A stretch of 64,000 nt of DNA. It comes from Desulfoscipio geothermicus DSM 3669. GTDB lineage: Bacteria; Bacillota; Desulfotomaculia; Desulfotomaculales; Desulfallaceae. Positions within the stretch are counted from its first letter, which is position 1; the number at the start of each line of letters is the position of its first letter. This document shows, one piece after another, positions 52,147 through 60,975 of the stretch. Both the position numbers and the translations under genes were made by a program. The notes under the pieces were generated by a model, which saw only the letters and a program-made list of their open reading frames with translations, was not told the DNA's origin and searched no databases. The stretch is taken from assembly GCF_900115975.1 (NCBI RefSeq), contig NZ_FOYM01000006.1, positions 1 through 64,000 of the forward strand, written 5' to 3'.

Positions 52147-53991
52147 TCAAATGGTTTTAAAATACGTGCATTCTGCAAAAATACTATTAAATTTGGGATA
52201 ACTGCCTAATTCAACAAATTTAACAGAACCAGCTATACCAGCTGCCCGGCGATACTCACTTAACGATAGTAAAGCTAATTTGGACCCGGTACCCGCGGCA
52301 TTGCCGACCATTTTGATTTTACTTTCCAGTTCCAGCGGAATTAATCCGATCATACATGCGCTGTGCGGGTTTAAATAATTCCCAAAGGCCCCGGCCAATA
52401 GAACTTCTTTGATTTCGCCGGCCTTGATACCATAAACTTCCATCAAAACCCTAACACCTGCCGCTATTGCACCCTTGGCCAACTGAAGTTCCCGAATATC
52501 ACTCTGGGTAATCATAATCGGCCTGCCGTGTCCGGTTTTACTTGCGTCTGCAAGAAGAAAAGCGGCTTCACCTTCGCACTTCGTAAGACGGTCTTTAAAT
52601 CCTTGTGCCGCATTATTTGTTAATTGTTCAAAAGGTAATATTTTTCCCCTCTTATTAATAATACCCAATTCCAGCAATCCCGCCACCGTATCAAGCAAAC
52701 CAGAACCGCAAATGCCCAGGGGTCTGCCCCCTCTAATTACAGAATATTCAAGTTTATCCCCAAAATAAACATGGTCAATGGCTCCGGTGGCGCCCCTCAT
52801 GCCGCTGCTTATCTGGGCTCCTTCAAAGGCAGGCCCGGCCGCGGCAGAACAGGCAACTATTTTTTCTCTTGAGCCTAGAGCAATTTCCCCGTTGGTACCA
52901 ATATCTATGACCAGCTTGATATCATCACTCCGGTCAATTTCTGTAGCCAAGAGCACCGCTGTTGTGTCCGCTCCGACAAAACCTGCAATATTGGGCAGCA
53001 CGATGATTTTACCTGCCTGGTTAATGTCAATTTGCAGTTCATTGGCATTTATCACCAAGGGTTCACTGATAGCTGATACATATGGTGATACCGCGACATT
53101 CCGGGGGCTTATACCAAGAAAAAGATGATTCATACAGGTGTTTGCCACAATGGATATCCCGTAGATATGCTTTCTGCTTATTCCGGCTTTTTCTGCCGCT
53201 TCCCCAATAAGTTTATTTATTGCCTCTAACACAACGGCATGCAGTTTTTCAAGCCCGTCTTTTTCCTGGTTTGCAAAGGTGATACGTGAAATAACATCTG
53301 CGCCGAACTTCGCCTGCGGGTTAAGCGTCGATACCACACCTAACTCATTCCCGGAATAAATGTCCAGCAAATATCCTACGATAGTAGTTGTCCCAATATC
53401 AAAAGCCATGCCCAGCATGGTCCCCGTGGTATCTTGCTCCTCGATTCCCACTACTTTATTGCCATACATAACTGCAGTAAGGCAATGCTCGGCCTCTCGA
53501 ATGGTTCCCGGCAGCTGGCGCAAAAGGGAAACCGGCACTTCTAAATCGGAATGATTATACCCGTGTTTAGCCAGGCAATCTTTCAGACGACGCCAATCTG
53601 ACCGCTGAGCATCCAGCGAAGGCTTCTCAACTTCAACAAATATTTTGTTTAAGTGCGGCTCAACCTGAAATGCCCTTTGCCCTGAGGTTATCAAAATATT
53701 GTGCTGCAGCTGTTCAGGCAGCTCCACGGTAATATTACCGTGGATTTTGGTTGAGCAAGCTAAGCGAATTCCGTCTTCCAATTCTTTTTCCTTAAGGATT
53801 TCCTGCTCCACAGCGGTCGGTTCGCCCGCACCCGCCAAAATCTTCACCCGGCATTTTCCGCACTTTCCCCTGCCGCCGCAAGGAAAATCAGCATCAAATC
53901 CAGCCTCGTTTATAGCTTCCATAATGGTGCTGCCTGCCAATACTTCTATTTCCAAATCTCCGGGTTGGAAAATCACTTTATAGCCTTTCAA
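52147..53991 (-). CDS. RACo-type reductive activator of corrinoid proteins (2Fe-2S, ASKHA, DUF4445)
   Basis: A 614-residue protein. Residues 1-90 are a plant-type ferredoxin domain with Cys ligands FPCGGRGKCGKCRVKIL and LACSTKI. The middle is a linker domain. From about residue 200 the ASKHA ATPase fold begins (GMAFDIGTTTIVGYLLD), with VVIDIGTNGEIALG-type loop, SAAAGPAFEGAQ and a C-terminal DUF4445-like region with EVLLAGAFGNYLNP. RACo enzymes use ATP to reduce Co(II) corrinoids back to Co(I). TTG 53991 is preferred, six bases after AGGGGGA; a GTG six codons upstream precedes that site. Confidence 0.93.
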   Translation of the reverse strand: MKGYKVIFQPGDLEIEVLAGSTIMEAINEAGFDADFPCGGRGKCGKCRVKILAGAGEPTAVEQEILKEKELEDGIRLACSTKIHGNITVELPEQLQHNILITSGQRAFQVEPHLNKIFVEVEKPSLDAQRSDWRRLKDCLAKHGYNHSDLEVPVSLLRQLPGTIREAEHCLTAVMYGNKVVGIEEQDTTGTMLGMAFDIGTTTIVGYLLDIYSGNELGVVSTLNPQAKFGADVISRITFANQEKDGLEKLHAVVLEAINKLIGEAAEKAGISRKHIYGISIVANTCMNHLFLGISPRNVAVSPYVSAISEPLVINANELQIDINQAGKIIVLPNIAGFVGADTTAVLLATEIDRSDDIKLVIDIGTNGEIALGSREKIVACSAAAGPAFEGAQISSGMRGATGAIDHVYFGDKLEYSVIRGGRPLGICGSGLLDTVAGLLELGIINKRGKILPFEQLTNNAAQGFKDRLTKCEGEAAFLLADASKTGHGRPIMITQSDIRELQLAKGAIAAGVRVLMEVYGIKAGEIKEVLLAGAFGNYLNPHSACMIGLIPLELESKIKMVGNAAGTGSKLALLSLSEYRRAAGIAGSVKFVELGSYPKFNSIFAECTYFKTI

Positions 53992-54017
53992 GGTAAATCC
54001 CCCTAACACTAGAGTAA

Positions 54018-54115
54018 TTTAAAGGTTAGCGGAGCCATGGGGACGGTTCAAGCGTCCCCGAAGCGCAGCGAAGGGCCGAAGGGAAGACGATGGAACCGTC
54101 CCCGTGGCGTAGCCG
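54018..54115. repeat. Repeat element with a 31-bp end repeated inverted at 61.2 kb
   Basis: Bases 54018-54048 are the exact reverse complement of 61170-61200 (31 of 31). The shared core includes GTTAGCGGAGCCATGGGGAC. Downstream the element continues with GCGTCCCCGAAGCGCAGCGA and a complementary GGAACCGTCCCCG, typical of dispersed GGGGAC-type intergenic repeats. The two copies bracket the GntR-to-methyltransferase segment. Confidence 0.75.
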
Positions 54116-54180
54116 GAAAAAACTAAACTGCACCGGTAACTGATGCAGCTTTTCAACCCCCATCCAATCATCTTGGAATT

Positions 54181-54879
54181 TCATTCACTAATTCCCTGTA
54201 ATTTAATATAGTCTCCCCGATAATAAGTTATCCCCAGGCCCATTGGCTTGTTTTCAGTGTTATAAAGTTTCTGCTCAACAACCAATAAGGCGAGCCCGTC
54301 GTAAATATTTAAATATCTTTTTATATCATCACCAGGCACTGCGGAATAAATTACCAGTTCTTTCTTCAACGCAAAAAGAGGAACTTTTTTAGATAACATT
54401 TCGGGAAAAGTTGCATGTTCAATTTCCTTTTCTACAATAGGCATCCCTTTTTGATAAAGTAAATATTTAACGTCATATGCTACGGGGGCGCCATCTGTAT
54501 AGAACAGCCTGCGAATCATAATAACGTTTTTGTTTTTGGTAATTTGCAGATCACTGGCCAACTTTTCATCCGGCATAATAATATTAACTTCTAACAGTTT
54601 TGTTTGATCAACACTGTTAATAGAGTTGTTCTTCTCGTCGTAGTATATGGTATATTTGTTAAGCTCAGGTTTCCGAACAAAATTACCTTTCCCCGGAATA
54701 GAATAAATGTATCCTTCGTTAGCTAAAACGGCTAGACCTTTTCTCACAGTCATCCGGCTGGCGCCATATTCATCACATAATGCTTTTTCTGATGGTACGG
54801 TATCACCCGGTTTTAATTCGGCGCTGTTTATCTTCTTCTTGATATCTTCAACTATTCTTAGGTAAACCGGACTAACCAT
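54181..54879 (-). CDS. GntR-family regulator with UTRA ligand domain
   Basis: A 232-residue regulator. The winged helix is in the first 70 residues (RIVEDIKKKINSAELKPGDTVPSEKALCDEYGASRMTVRKGLAVL, then GYIYSIPGKGNFV). The C-terminal two thirds form a UTRA domain that would bind an effector. ATG 54879 overlaps the end of the corrinoid-protein gene (stop at 54872) and uses the GGGAG inside it, so it is translationally coupled. Three TTGTATATAC-type tandem sites upstream of the units suggest its operators. Confidence 0.93.
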   Translation of the reverse strand: MVSPVYLRIVEDIKKKINSAELKPGDTVPSEKALCDEYGASRMTVRKGLAVLANEGYIYSIPGKGNFVRKPELNKYTIYYDEKNNSINSVDQTKLLEVNIIMPDEKLASDLQITKNKNVIMIRRLFYTDGAPVAYDVKYLLYQKGMPIVEKEIEHATFPEMLSKKVPLFALKKELVIYSAVPGDDIKRYLNIYDGLALLVVEQKLYNTENKPMGLGITYYRGDYIKLQGISE

Positions 54880-55552
54880 TATCAATTACTCCCTGTTCTT
54901 TAATGCCGTTCATCCACTCTTTGCAAACTTTAACCCCAACCGAAGCGTCGTTGGCAAAGTTATCCGCCCCAATAAATTTACAGATTTCTTCTGTGAGATG
55001 GTTGCCGCCAACAATAATCTTGACTTTGTCCCTGACCCCGGCTTCTACAAAAGCATCTACTACCTCTTTCATTGTATCGACGGTATTGGTCAACACTCCG
55101 CTAAGCCCCAAAATGTCCGGTTTGTATTCCTCATATTTTTTTAAAAACAATTCTTTGGGCACATCCACCCCAAGGTCAATAACCTCAAAGCCGTTTGCCT
55201 CCAACATCCCCCTGAAAATATCCTTGCCAATATCATGGATATCCCCTTTTACAGTGCCAAGAAGAACCTTGCCAATTTTGTTATTATGTTTAACGTAAAA
55301 ATGGGTAGTCATTTTATCCAATTCCAGCACTTGTTTGAAAATAAGTCCTGCCATAATTAAATCAGCTATATAATAATCCTTGCACTCATAAAGTTTACCT
55401 ACCCGGTTCATGCCTTCGTTTACCAGGTCCAGCAGGTAAAGTGGATCCATACCGTCATTTAACAGTTCGTCGGCTAATTTAACGACATTCTCTTCGTCCA
55501 ACTGTTCCACAAGCCTTATTAATAACCTTTCCTTTTTTCCCAAATCTTTCAT
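54872..55552 (-). CDS. Corrinoid protein (MtaC/MtvC-type) 1
   Basis: A 226-residue methyl carrier. The N-terminal helical cap (MKDLGKKERLLIRLVEQLDEENVVKLADELLNDGMDPLYLL) is followed by the B12-binding fold with base-off ligand motif VKGDIHDIGKDIFRGM (D-x-H-x-x-G), GLSGVLTNTVDTM and IIVGGNHLTEE. The His in DIHDIG would bind cobalt. ATG 55552 with GGAGGG fits; 41 open codons lie upstream. It is transcribed with DUF1638 in front and GntR behind. Confidence 0.95.
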   Translation of the reverse strand: MKDLGKKERLLIRLVEQLDEENVVKLADELLNDGMDPLYLLDLVNEGMNRVGKLYECKDYYIADLIMAGLIFKQVLELDKMTTHFYVKHNNKIGKVLLGTVKGDIHDIGKDIFRGMLEANGFEVIDLGVDVPKELFLKKYEEYKPDILGLSGVLTNTVDTMKEVVDAFVEAGVRDKVKIIVGGNHLTEEICKFIGADNFANDASVGVKVCKEWMNGIKEQGVIDNG

Positions 55553-55593
55553 TCTGCCCTCCGTTAAACATAACATTGGAGTTTTGCTTGACT

Positions 55594-56274
55594 TTATATA
55601 GCCTGATGGGCTGGTACTGTATGCGCCAATCCGAGGTGAGTAATACTTACCGTTCCGCCTTTGGGGACAACGCAAAAGTCTTCATCATAAGGTCCCGTCA
55701 ACAGCTTTTTCAGGAACCAAATGTCACCTTTAGCCATAACCAGTTCCAGGGCAGTGTTTTGGGCCAACTCTTCAGCTTTTCTTAAACAGTCCTCCAGATT
55801 ATAAGCTCCGGTGTCTATAAGCATAAAATAATGGTAGTGCTTAAGCATTACTTCAAACAATCTTTTGGTCCTTTTTTCGCCATAACGTTTTAGCGCGTGC
55901 TCGTATTCCACAAATATGCTTTTAGAACCTTCCATCCAACCTTTGGTTAAAAAATATGTCTGTTTATGGCGTTCAAATTTTTCATCAGGCCGGCTTAGTA
56001 CCATAGATATACAATCTTCCGTCTTAGGGATAATCAGGTTAGCCGTTGAGGCCTTTAAACCTACCAGACCGTTCCCGCAGCAACCATAGACAAACAAAAT
56101 GTTATCTATGTTTTTCAGGCTATCTATTTCTTCCTGCAGTTTTGCCCTTAATTGGTTGGGGTCGTTATGGTAATCAGACTCTACCCAAATTACCGGAGGC
56201 CGACATCCGGTTTCGTGCATGGCCAAATTCAATTCATCATGCAGTGTTTGGCAGGCAATAATCGCATCACTCAC
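55594..56274 (-). CDS. DUF1638 protein of the corrinoid methyltransferase cluster
   Basis: A 226-residue DUF1638 protein. Signature parts are IIACQTLHDELNLAM at the N-terminus, NILFVYGCCGNGLVGLKAS and FLTKGWMEGSKSIF. It has no membrane helix if started at GTG 56274 (GGGG nine bases upstream); an ATG at 56283 touches the ribosome site, and the first 45 residues of the longest frame are not family-like. DUF1638 genes sit beside corrinoid methyltransferases in anaerobes and methanogens, function unknown. The Cys pair in GCCGNG may bind a metal or substrate. Confidence 0.85.
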   Translation of the reverse strand: MSDAIIACQTLHDELNLAMHETGCRPPVIWVESDYHNDPNQLRAKLQEEIDSLKNIDNILFVYGCCGNGLVGLKASTANLIIPKTEDCISMVLSRPDEKFERHKQTYFLTKGWMEGSKSIFVEYEHALKRYGEKRTKRLFEVMLKHYHYFMLIDTGAYNLEDCLRKAEELAQNTALELVMAKGDIWFLKKLLTGPYDEDFCVVPKGGTVSITHLGLAHTVPAHQAI

Positions 56275-56360
56275 AAAAATCATCCCCGTAAGCAATGTAG
56301 TAACAAAGCCAAGTTTAATATTTAGGTTAAACCGGAAAACCTGCGGTAACAATGCGAGAC

Positions 56361-56382
56361 GTATATACAACCATATACTAAT
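56361..56382 (-). promoter_or_regulatory. Tandem 10-bp operator-like site 3
   Basis: On the minus strand TTAGTATATGG is followed by TTGTATATAC, two half-similar 10-base units in direct repeat. It begins four bases after the -10 box of the predicted promoter and matches the sites at 60032-60054 and 60976-61000. GntR/HutC-family operators often read TTGTATATACAA-like. Confidence 0.6.
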
Positions 56383-56386
56383 TCTC

Positions 56387-56415
56387 ATCATAAATTTAGT
56401 AAATCTTTTTGTCAA
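56387..56415 (-). promoter_or_regulatory. Predicted sigma-A promoter of DUF1638-corrinoid-gntR
   Basis: On the minus strand TTGACA (56415-56410) and TATGAT (56392-56387) are 17 bases apart, close to consensus. The DUF1638 start is about 110 bases downstream and the operator-like site lies between. Confidence 0.7.
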
Positions 56416-56538
56416 CTATAGGATGCCGGTCCGGCCCACTATTGAAGATGCCGAGTTTAAACCAAGTTGCGCGGCTTAAGTATAAGGGAGGGGGAACAGG
56501 AAAGTTCCCCCTGCTTCCCGACACAGCTTCTCCTTTTA

Positions 56539-57771
56539 TCAGGTGGCTTCGGCAAAGTCAGCACCGGCTTTAGCCCGGAGCTTGGCGCCCAGTTCAGGAA
56601 GCAACAAGACCACAACGCTCACGAGGGAAAAGCACAAACTGCCCAGGGAGAAGAACAGGTTGTAGTTCTGACCCGCCAACGGAGCAATAACAAAAGATGG
56701 GATAAAGACAGCTCCGATAACCTGAAGGGTACCGATGATTCCTCCGGCGCTTCCGGCATAAACGGGGCCTATTTCCGGAAGCAGCATCGGAAATGCTATA
56801 AGCAACGGTGCGCACATTCCCGACATGATGCCGAGAACGACAAGCAGCACCGGCATGGCCGCCCCTTGGGGCGCAACCCAGGCAGAGTACCCGGCCATCG
56901 CTCCCAAAATTGCTACAGATGCCAAAAAGGGCTTCATTTTGCCAATGCGGTTGGAGACGACAGGCCCTAAGATACTGCCGACAATGGTACCAAACGTGAT
57001 TAAAGACGTCATAAAACCGGCCGTTACCGGACTCATCCCACGCACATTATGTAATGCATTTGGTAGGAACCCGGAAAATGCCATGGAAGAGCCCATAAAA
57101 AACATCAATGCCACACCCACCAGCCAAACGTTTCTGCTCCTGGCAGCAACACCGATATACTTAGTCACGGGCATAACCGGCAGATCAGGCGCTCCCTCAG
57201 GCTTGGCTTTAATGAACACCATCCATAAAATCCATACTGCCAGCATGACTAAACCTGCAGTAATGAAGGCGCTTTTAGTTGTGGGAAACAATGCTGATGT
57301 GGCTAAAGCGATACTCATGCCGACACCGGTGGCAGAAAAATAGATACCCATAGCGATGCCCATGTGCTCTTTGGGAAACCATGCTCCCAGAAGCTTTGAT
57401 ACGTTAGCATTCAAGAAGCCGGGACAGATCCCGGCCAGGAACATCAGGGCAAACAACTCCAAGAAGTTGTCGGCGGCAAATCGGAAAAACGCTCCTGCTA
57501 TAGAAAAAACAAATCCTACTGCAACCACTCTTTTGACGCCCCACCGGTCAGCCAAGGCGCCTGCCGCAAAGCTAAAAAATAAACCTGCCAACATGGGCGC
57601 GGTTAGGACCATGCTATACTGCCCGGATGTCAGTTGGAAATCGGGGATAATCTTATACGCCAGAGCTGCTACTTGAAACTGTGCGGCAAGCCCGATACAC
57701 ACGGCAGACCACATGATGGCCAGGATCACCCAGCGATATGGCGAGAGCACTGTTTTTAAACTTTCATTCAT
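56539..57771 (-). CDS. MFS transporter
   Basis: A 410-residue membrane protein with 12 helices. The signature loop is GALADRWGVKRVV, and SKLLGAWFPKEHMGIAMGIYFSATGVGMS recalls the CynX/NarK/OFA-type anion or carboxylate carriers. It lies inside the methyltransferase cluster, with a terminator separating it from the UroD-type gene upstream. It is the best candidate importer of the methylated substrate. ATG 57771 is used; TTG four codons earlier is possible. Confidence 0.88.
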   Translation of the reverse strand: MNESLKTVLSPYRWVILAIMWSAVCIGLAAQFQVAALAYKIIPDFQLTSGQYSMVLTAPMLAGLFFSFAAGALADRWGVKRVVAVGFVFSIAGAFFRFAADNFLELFALMFLAGICPGFLNANVSKLLGAWFPKEHMGIAMGIYFSATGVGMSIALATSALFPTTKSAFITAGLVMLAVWILWMVFIKAKPEGAPDLPVMPVTKYIGVAARSRNVWLVGVALMFFMGSSMAFSGFLPNALHNVRGMSPVTAGFMTSLITFGTIVGSILGPVVSNRIGKMKPFLASVAILGAMAGYSAWVAPQGAAMPVLLVVLGIMSGMCAPLLIAFPMLLPEIGPVYAGSAGGIIGTLQVIGAVFIPSFVIAPLAGQNYNLFFSLGSLCFSLVSVVVLLLPELGAKLRAKAGADFAEAT

Positions 57772-57837
57772 ATTTATATTCAACCCTTTTGAGTAATTTT
57801 TAACATGTATCTCCCGCGGGGCTAAAAAAGTAAAAAT

Positions 57838-57868
57838 AATACAGAGAGACGGGGGCTCTCTCTGTATT
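57838..57868 (-). terminator. Terminator between the UroD-type unit and the MFS gene
   Basis: AATACAGAGAG at 57838-57848 and CTCTCTGTATT at 57858-57868 form an 11-bp perfect stem, followed on the minus strand by ATTTTTACTTTTTT. Confidence 0.85.
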
Positions 57869-57899
57869 AACCGGGGTAAACCAACCCGCTGCTAAAATA

Positions 57900-58043
57900 T
57901 TACATTAACAGGAACATAATGAATGAAAACATCATTTCCTCATAACCCTGCATTTTGGGAGCCATTACCTTGGCTTGTTTTTCGTCGATTTCAGGATGCT
58001 CCGCCCGATACTGTTCCCAGGTTTTATAATATTTTGTATTCAT
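57900..58043 (-). CDS. Small protein, 47 residues, in the methyltransferase operon
   Basis: From ATG 58043 with a strong ribosome site (GGGGAGGG) the frame encodes MNTKYYKTWEQYRAEHPEIDEKQAK... ending MMFSFIMFLLM in short blocks: a charged helical part, then YEEMMFSFIMFLLM, a short hydrophobic tail that may touch the membrane. It begins 14 bases after the UroD-type gene stop and precedes a terminator. I do not know the family. Position and ribosome site argue that it is real. Confidence 0.7.
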   Translation of the reverse strand: MNTKYYKTWEQYRAEHPEIDEKQAKVMAPKMQGYEEMMFSFIMFLLM

Positions 58044-58056
58044 ACCCAACCCTCCC

Positions 58057-59211
58057 CTAATAATTAGCATTGGCGGCCACATACTCCAACACCGCACGCG
58101 CGTTTTCCACATTCACGCTGTCCAGTGTAATCGGAACCTTATCAAAATCAAAGTAATACCTGCCGCCCGGCGCCAGAATATCTAAAAGTTCCTTGGCCTT
58201 GTCAATGCACTGCTGCTTGGTTCCGGTTTTGAGCAATGAAACTGGATAGAAACCTGCAATAATGTGTTTTTTGCCGAGTTTTTCTTTAACCAGTTTGGGG
58301 TCGCCGTATTCAAATCTCATGATTGTGTTTTCCGGTAATTCATACAGGTAATCAAGATAGCGCATCCAGTCATGCTCAACAAAAAGATTTGAAGGGTGTC
58401 CCGCTTCGGCCAGCGCTTCAACCAGTTTCTTGAATGTAGGCCAGTAAAATCTCTCAAAATCTTTAGTGCGCATAAACGGCGCCATATGCAGCGGGATAAA
58501 AGTGGCATTGTATTTTGACGGAAATGGCTGCATCCCGGCTTTGATCATCAGCGGAGTTGCTGCTTCCACCGCCGCTTCCACTTTATCCGGAACTCTTCTT
58601 ATATCGGTTGAAATACCTTTAAAGCCCCTTAACTGGTCGGAAATAAAATCAAAGGGCGCCTCGGTAAACCCTGCAAAGAAATTTACGTCACCATAGCCAT
58701 ATTTTTGGTTCAGCCTGCCGTAGATCATTATGGCAGTGCCCATTTCGTCATGGAAAGCTTTAAATGCTTTGGCCAGGGCCAGTGCTTTTGTACTGGCATC
58801 GGTATCAAGTTCAGTATATATACGCGGCAGTATTTTCTCGATGATACAGTTGTAGGGGGAGGCAATGAAATCATCGTATTCTTCCTGCAACAACCCTTCA
58901 ACTTCGGGGTGCTGCAAAAAACCATTGGAGCTCATCACAAAATTTCTTGCCCCCAGCAGTCTGTAGAAGGAAGGGAATCTGAAGGCGTTCACAGGAAGCA
59001 AGTCCGAGTAGAAATCCCGGCATATTTGATCAAATATTTCTTCAAGCTGGCCGGTGTCCCATTGGGCTTCCATCAGGTTTTTTCCAGCATACTGAATAGC
59101 AAATTCGATGGAAAAACTCACAAAAATGGGCACCCTTTTGGGGATATTACCGTCAATCACATCGCGGAACAATTGTGTTCTTTCCCGGGCCAAAGCCATT
59201 ACGTCGGTCAT
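58057..59211 (-). CDS. UroD-fold corrinoid methyltransferase
   Basis: A 384-residue member of the uroporphyrinogen decarboxylase (URO-D) family, which includes corrinoid methyltransferases MtaA, MtbA and CmuA. FVSFSIEFAIQYAGKNLMEAQWD begins it, with FRFPSFYRLLG, FVEHDWMRYLDYLYE and a C-terminal GGRYYFDFDKVPITLDSVNVENARAVLEYV in pieces. The Zn motif HxC...C of MtaA/MtbA is not there: the segment reads EHDW. It would suit a substrate-specific methyltransferase, such as those for ethers or amines, and not a thiol one. It is one base from the corrinoid gene, so it uses that carrier. Inference only on substrate. Confidence 0.86.
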   Translation of the reverse strand: MTDVMALARERTQLFRDVIDGNIPKRVPIFVSFSIEFAIQYAGKNLMEAQWDTGQLEEIFDQICRDFYSDLLPVNAFRFPSFYRLLGARNFVMSSNGFLQHPEVEGLLQEEYDDFIASPYNCIIEKILPRIYTELDTDASTKALALAKAFKAFHDEMGTAIMIYGRLNQKYGYGDVNFFAGFTEAPFDFISDQLRGFKGISTDIRRVPDKVEAAVEAATPLMIKAGMQPFPSKYNATFIPLHMAPFMRTKDFERFYWPTFKKLVEALAEAGHPSNLFVEHDWMRYLDYLYELPENTIMRFEYGDPKLVKEKLGKKHIIAGFYPVSLLKTGTKQQCIDKAKELLDILAPGGRYYFDFDKVPITLDSVNVENARAVLEYVAANANY

Positions 59212-59212
59212 A

Positions 59213-59851
59213 CTATTTCACCCACCCTTGACATATTTTAACGCCTTCGGCGGCGTTGGTTGTGAAAGCGTCCGCACCGATAGCCCTGCATGCTTCCTCT
59301 GTAACAGGGTTCCCGCCAATAATTACTTTAACTCCATCGCGCAATCCGGCTTCTTTAAGCGCATCCACTGTTTTTTTCATGGAATCCAGGGCGAGGGTAA
59401 GCACGCCGCTCATGCCCACGATTTCCGGCTTTATTTCTTTTACTTTTTCCACAAAAGTGCCGGCGGGAACGTCGATGCCCAGGTCGATGACTTCAAAACC
59501 GGCTGCTTCTGACATGCTCTTAAAAATATTTTTACCGATGTCGTGTAAATCACCTTCAACCGTGCCAAGAACAATTTTCCCCACTTTGGCGGTGCTTTCC
59601 CCACCTATGACAGGCTTTAAGATATCGATTGCCGCATTAAGTAATTCCCCGGCAAAAATTAAATCACCGACAAAGTACTCTTTCGCGTCAAATAGGTCAC
59701 CGACTATGGCCATTCCCTGCTGACATGCGTTTACCACCGCTGCGGCTTCTTCGCTGCCGGGGTTCGCAGCTACAAATTCTTTTAACATTCCTAACACCTT
59801 TGGTTCGTCGAGATCTCCTACGGCCTGAGTTAATACTTGCATATCCAACAT
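59213..59851 (-). CDS. Corrinoid protein (MtaC/MtvC-type) 2
   Basis: A 212-residue methyl carrier, paralog of the one at 54872-55552. The cap domain is followed by VEGDLHDIGKNIFKSM (D-x-H-x-x-G, cobalt ligand), GMSGVLTLALDSM and IIGGNPVTEE. It starts at ATG 59851 behind AAGGGGGACTTAC. It stands first in the operon corrinoid-UroD methyltransferase-47-residue protein. Confidence 0.95.
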   Translation of the reverse strand: MLDMQVLTQAVGDLDEPKVLGMLKEFVAANPGSEEAAAVVNACQQGMAIVGDLFDAKEYFVGDLIFAGELLNAAIDILKPVIGGESTAKVGKIVLGTVEGDLHDIGKNIFKSMSEAAGFEVIDLGIDVPAGTFVEKVKEIKPEIVGMSGVLTLALDSMKKTVDALKEAGLRDGVKVIIGGNPVTEEACRAIGADAFTTNAAEGVKICQGWVK

Positions 59852-60122
59852 TTGTAAGTCCCCCTTTAGTATAGTAGTTGTTAGATAATCCGTTTGCGTT
59901 TGCTGGTTGCTCTTACTGCTTGATGCTTATTATCCCCCCCTCATATAAGCTAATTTTTGTGCGTATTCATCGGTAAATAATAAAAGCGTTGGTTTGGTTC
60001 TTTCTCAGCCTTTGCATAAAACCTGACTATATTGTACATACTTGTACATACAAGTTACGCAAAAAAATATATTCTTGTGCTGGAAAGGCTTGTCTTTTGC
60101 TAACTGTTTACTTGTCAAATGT
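59852..60122. promoter_or_regulatory. Regulatory gap upstream of the second corrinoid operon
   Basis: A 271-bp region containing the operator-like site at 60032-60054 and the operon leader. TTGACA is seen on the minus strand at 60117-60112, but no well-spaced -10 follows, so the promoter position is unclear. No gene. Confidence 0.5.
60032..60054. promoter_or_regulatory. Tandem 10-bp operator-like site 2
   Basis: TTGTACATAC is repeated at once as TTGTACATAC with AAG following; the second unit plus AAG makes the inverted pair CTTGTA/TACAAG. It matches 19 of 23 bases with the site starting at 60976. It lies upstream of the second corrinoid operon. Confidence 0.65.
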
Positions 60123-60938
60123 TTATTTAACGGCACTTCTATCTGGGCCAATTTTGTTTTTCCGATAAGCATTGGCAAAATTCCTGCAATGCCTGTCGCG
60201 CCCGAGTAATGCTTCAGTTGCCAGAAGGGTGGTTAATATATCTCTGTTGCATGGGTCAAGGATGGCCGAATCCATGCCCGCATAGGCTGCAATGGTTAAG
60301 AAGTGTTGGTTAATAATTTTTCTTAGGGGCATGCCAAAGGAAATGTTACTTAAGCCTGAGGTTACTTTAATTGTGGGGTAGAGTTTTTTTACAGTTGTTA
60401 ATGTCTCAATGAAGTTTAAAAATGACTGGTTATCTGCTGATAGCGCCATTACCAGTGGGTCAATGTGGATTCTGTCGGGGGTTATATCATACTTTTGGGC
60501 TTTTTCTACCATTATTTTGGTTATATCAACCCTTGTCGGAACATCAGACGGAATGCCCTTGTTATCACAGGTTAAGGCAATAACCTGCCATTCCGTCCCC
60601 TGAATCATGGGGTAAATAACTTCACACTTTTCGCCTTCTTCAGATACCGAGTTAATGATGCCAGGCTGCTTTGCGTACTTGAAAACCTGTTCAATTACTC
60701 TTGGATTGGGACTGTCAATACATAAGGGTTTATCGACGGCATTCTGAACAATGTCCATTAGCCATTTTAAAGTTTCAGCTTCAATCTCCGGAGCAGTGCT
60801 TGCACATACGTCAAGATAGTCGGCGCCTGCTTCAACCTGCTTAACGGCCAGATTACGAATATGCTCTTCGTCCTTGTTTTCTATAGCCTTTTTTACGCTC
60901 GGGATCGTTCCATTAATTTTCTCTCCAATAATTATCAA
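60123..60938 (-). CDS. Methyltetrahydrofolate:corrinoid methyltransferase (pterin-binding)
   Basis: A 271-residue TIM-barrel enzyme of the DHPS/AcsE/MtgA group that moves the methyl from the corrinoid to tetrahydrofolate. Visible are IIIGEKINGTIPSVKKAI, VEAGADYLDVCAST, CIDSPNPRVIE (Asp and Asn of the pterin site), and VTSGLSNISFGMP. It is a single-gene unit with its own promoter and operator. TTG 60938 follows AAGGGGGAAG. It feeds methyl groups into the Wood-Ljungdahl pathway. Confidence 0.93.
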   Translation of the reverse strand: MIIIGEKINGTIPSVKKAIENKDEEHIRNLAVKQVEAGADYLDVCASTAPEIEAETLKWLMDIVQNAVDKPLCIDSPNPRVIEQVFKYAKQPGIINSVSEEGEKCEVIYPMIQGTEWQVIALTCDNKGIPSDVPTRVDITKIMVEKAQKYDITPDRIHIDPLVMALSADNQSFLNFIETLTTVKKLYPTIKVTSGLSNISFGMPLRKIINQHFLTIAAYAGMDSAILDPCNRDILTTLLATEALLGRDRHCRNFANAYRKNKIGPDRSAVK

Positions 60939-60975
60939 TTTGAAAACTTCCCCCTTATTTTATGCTTTTAAATTT

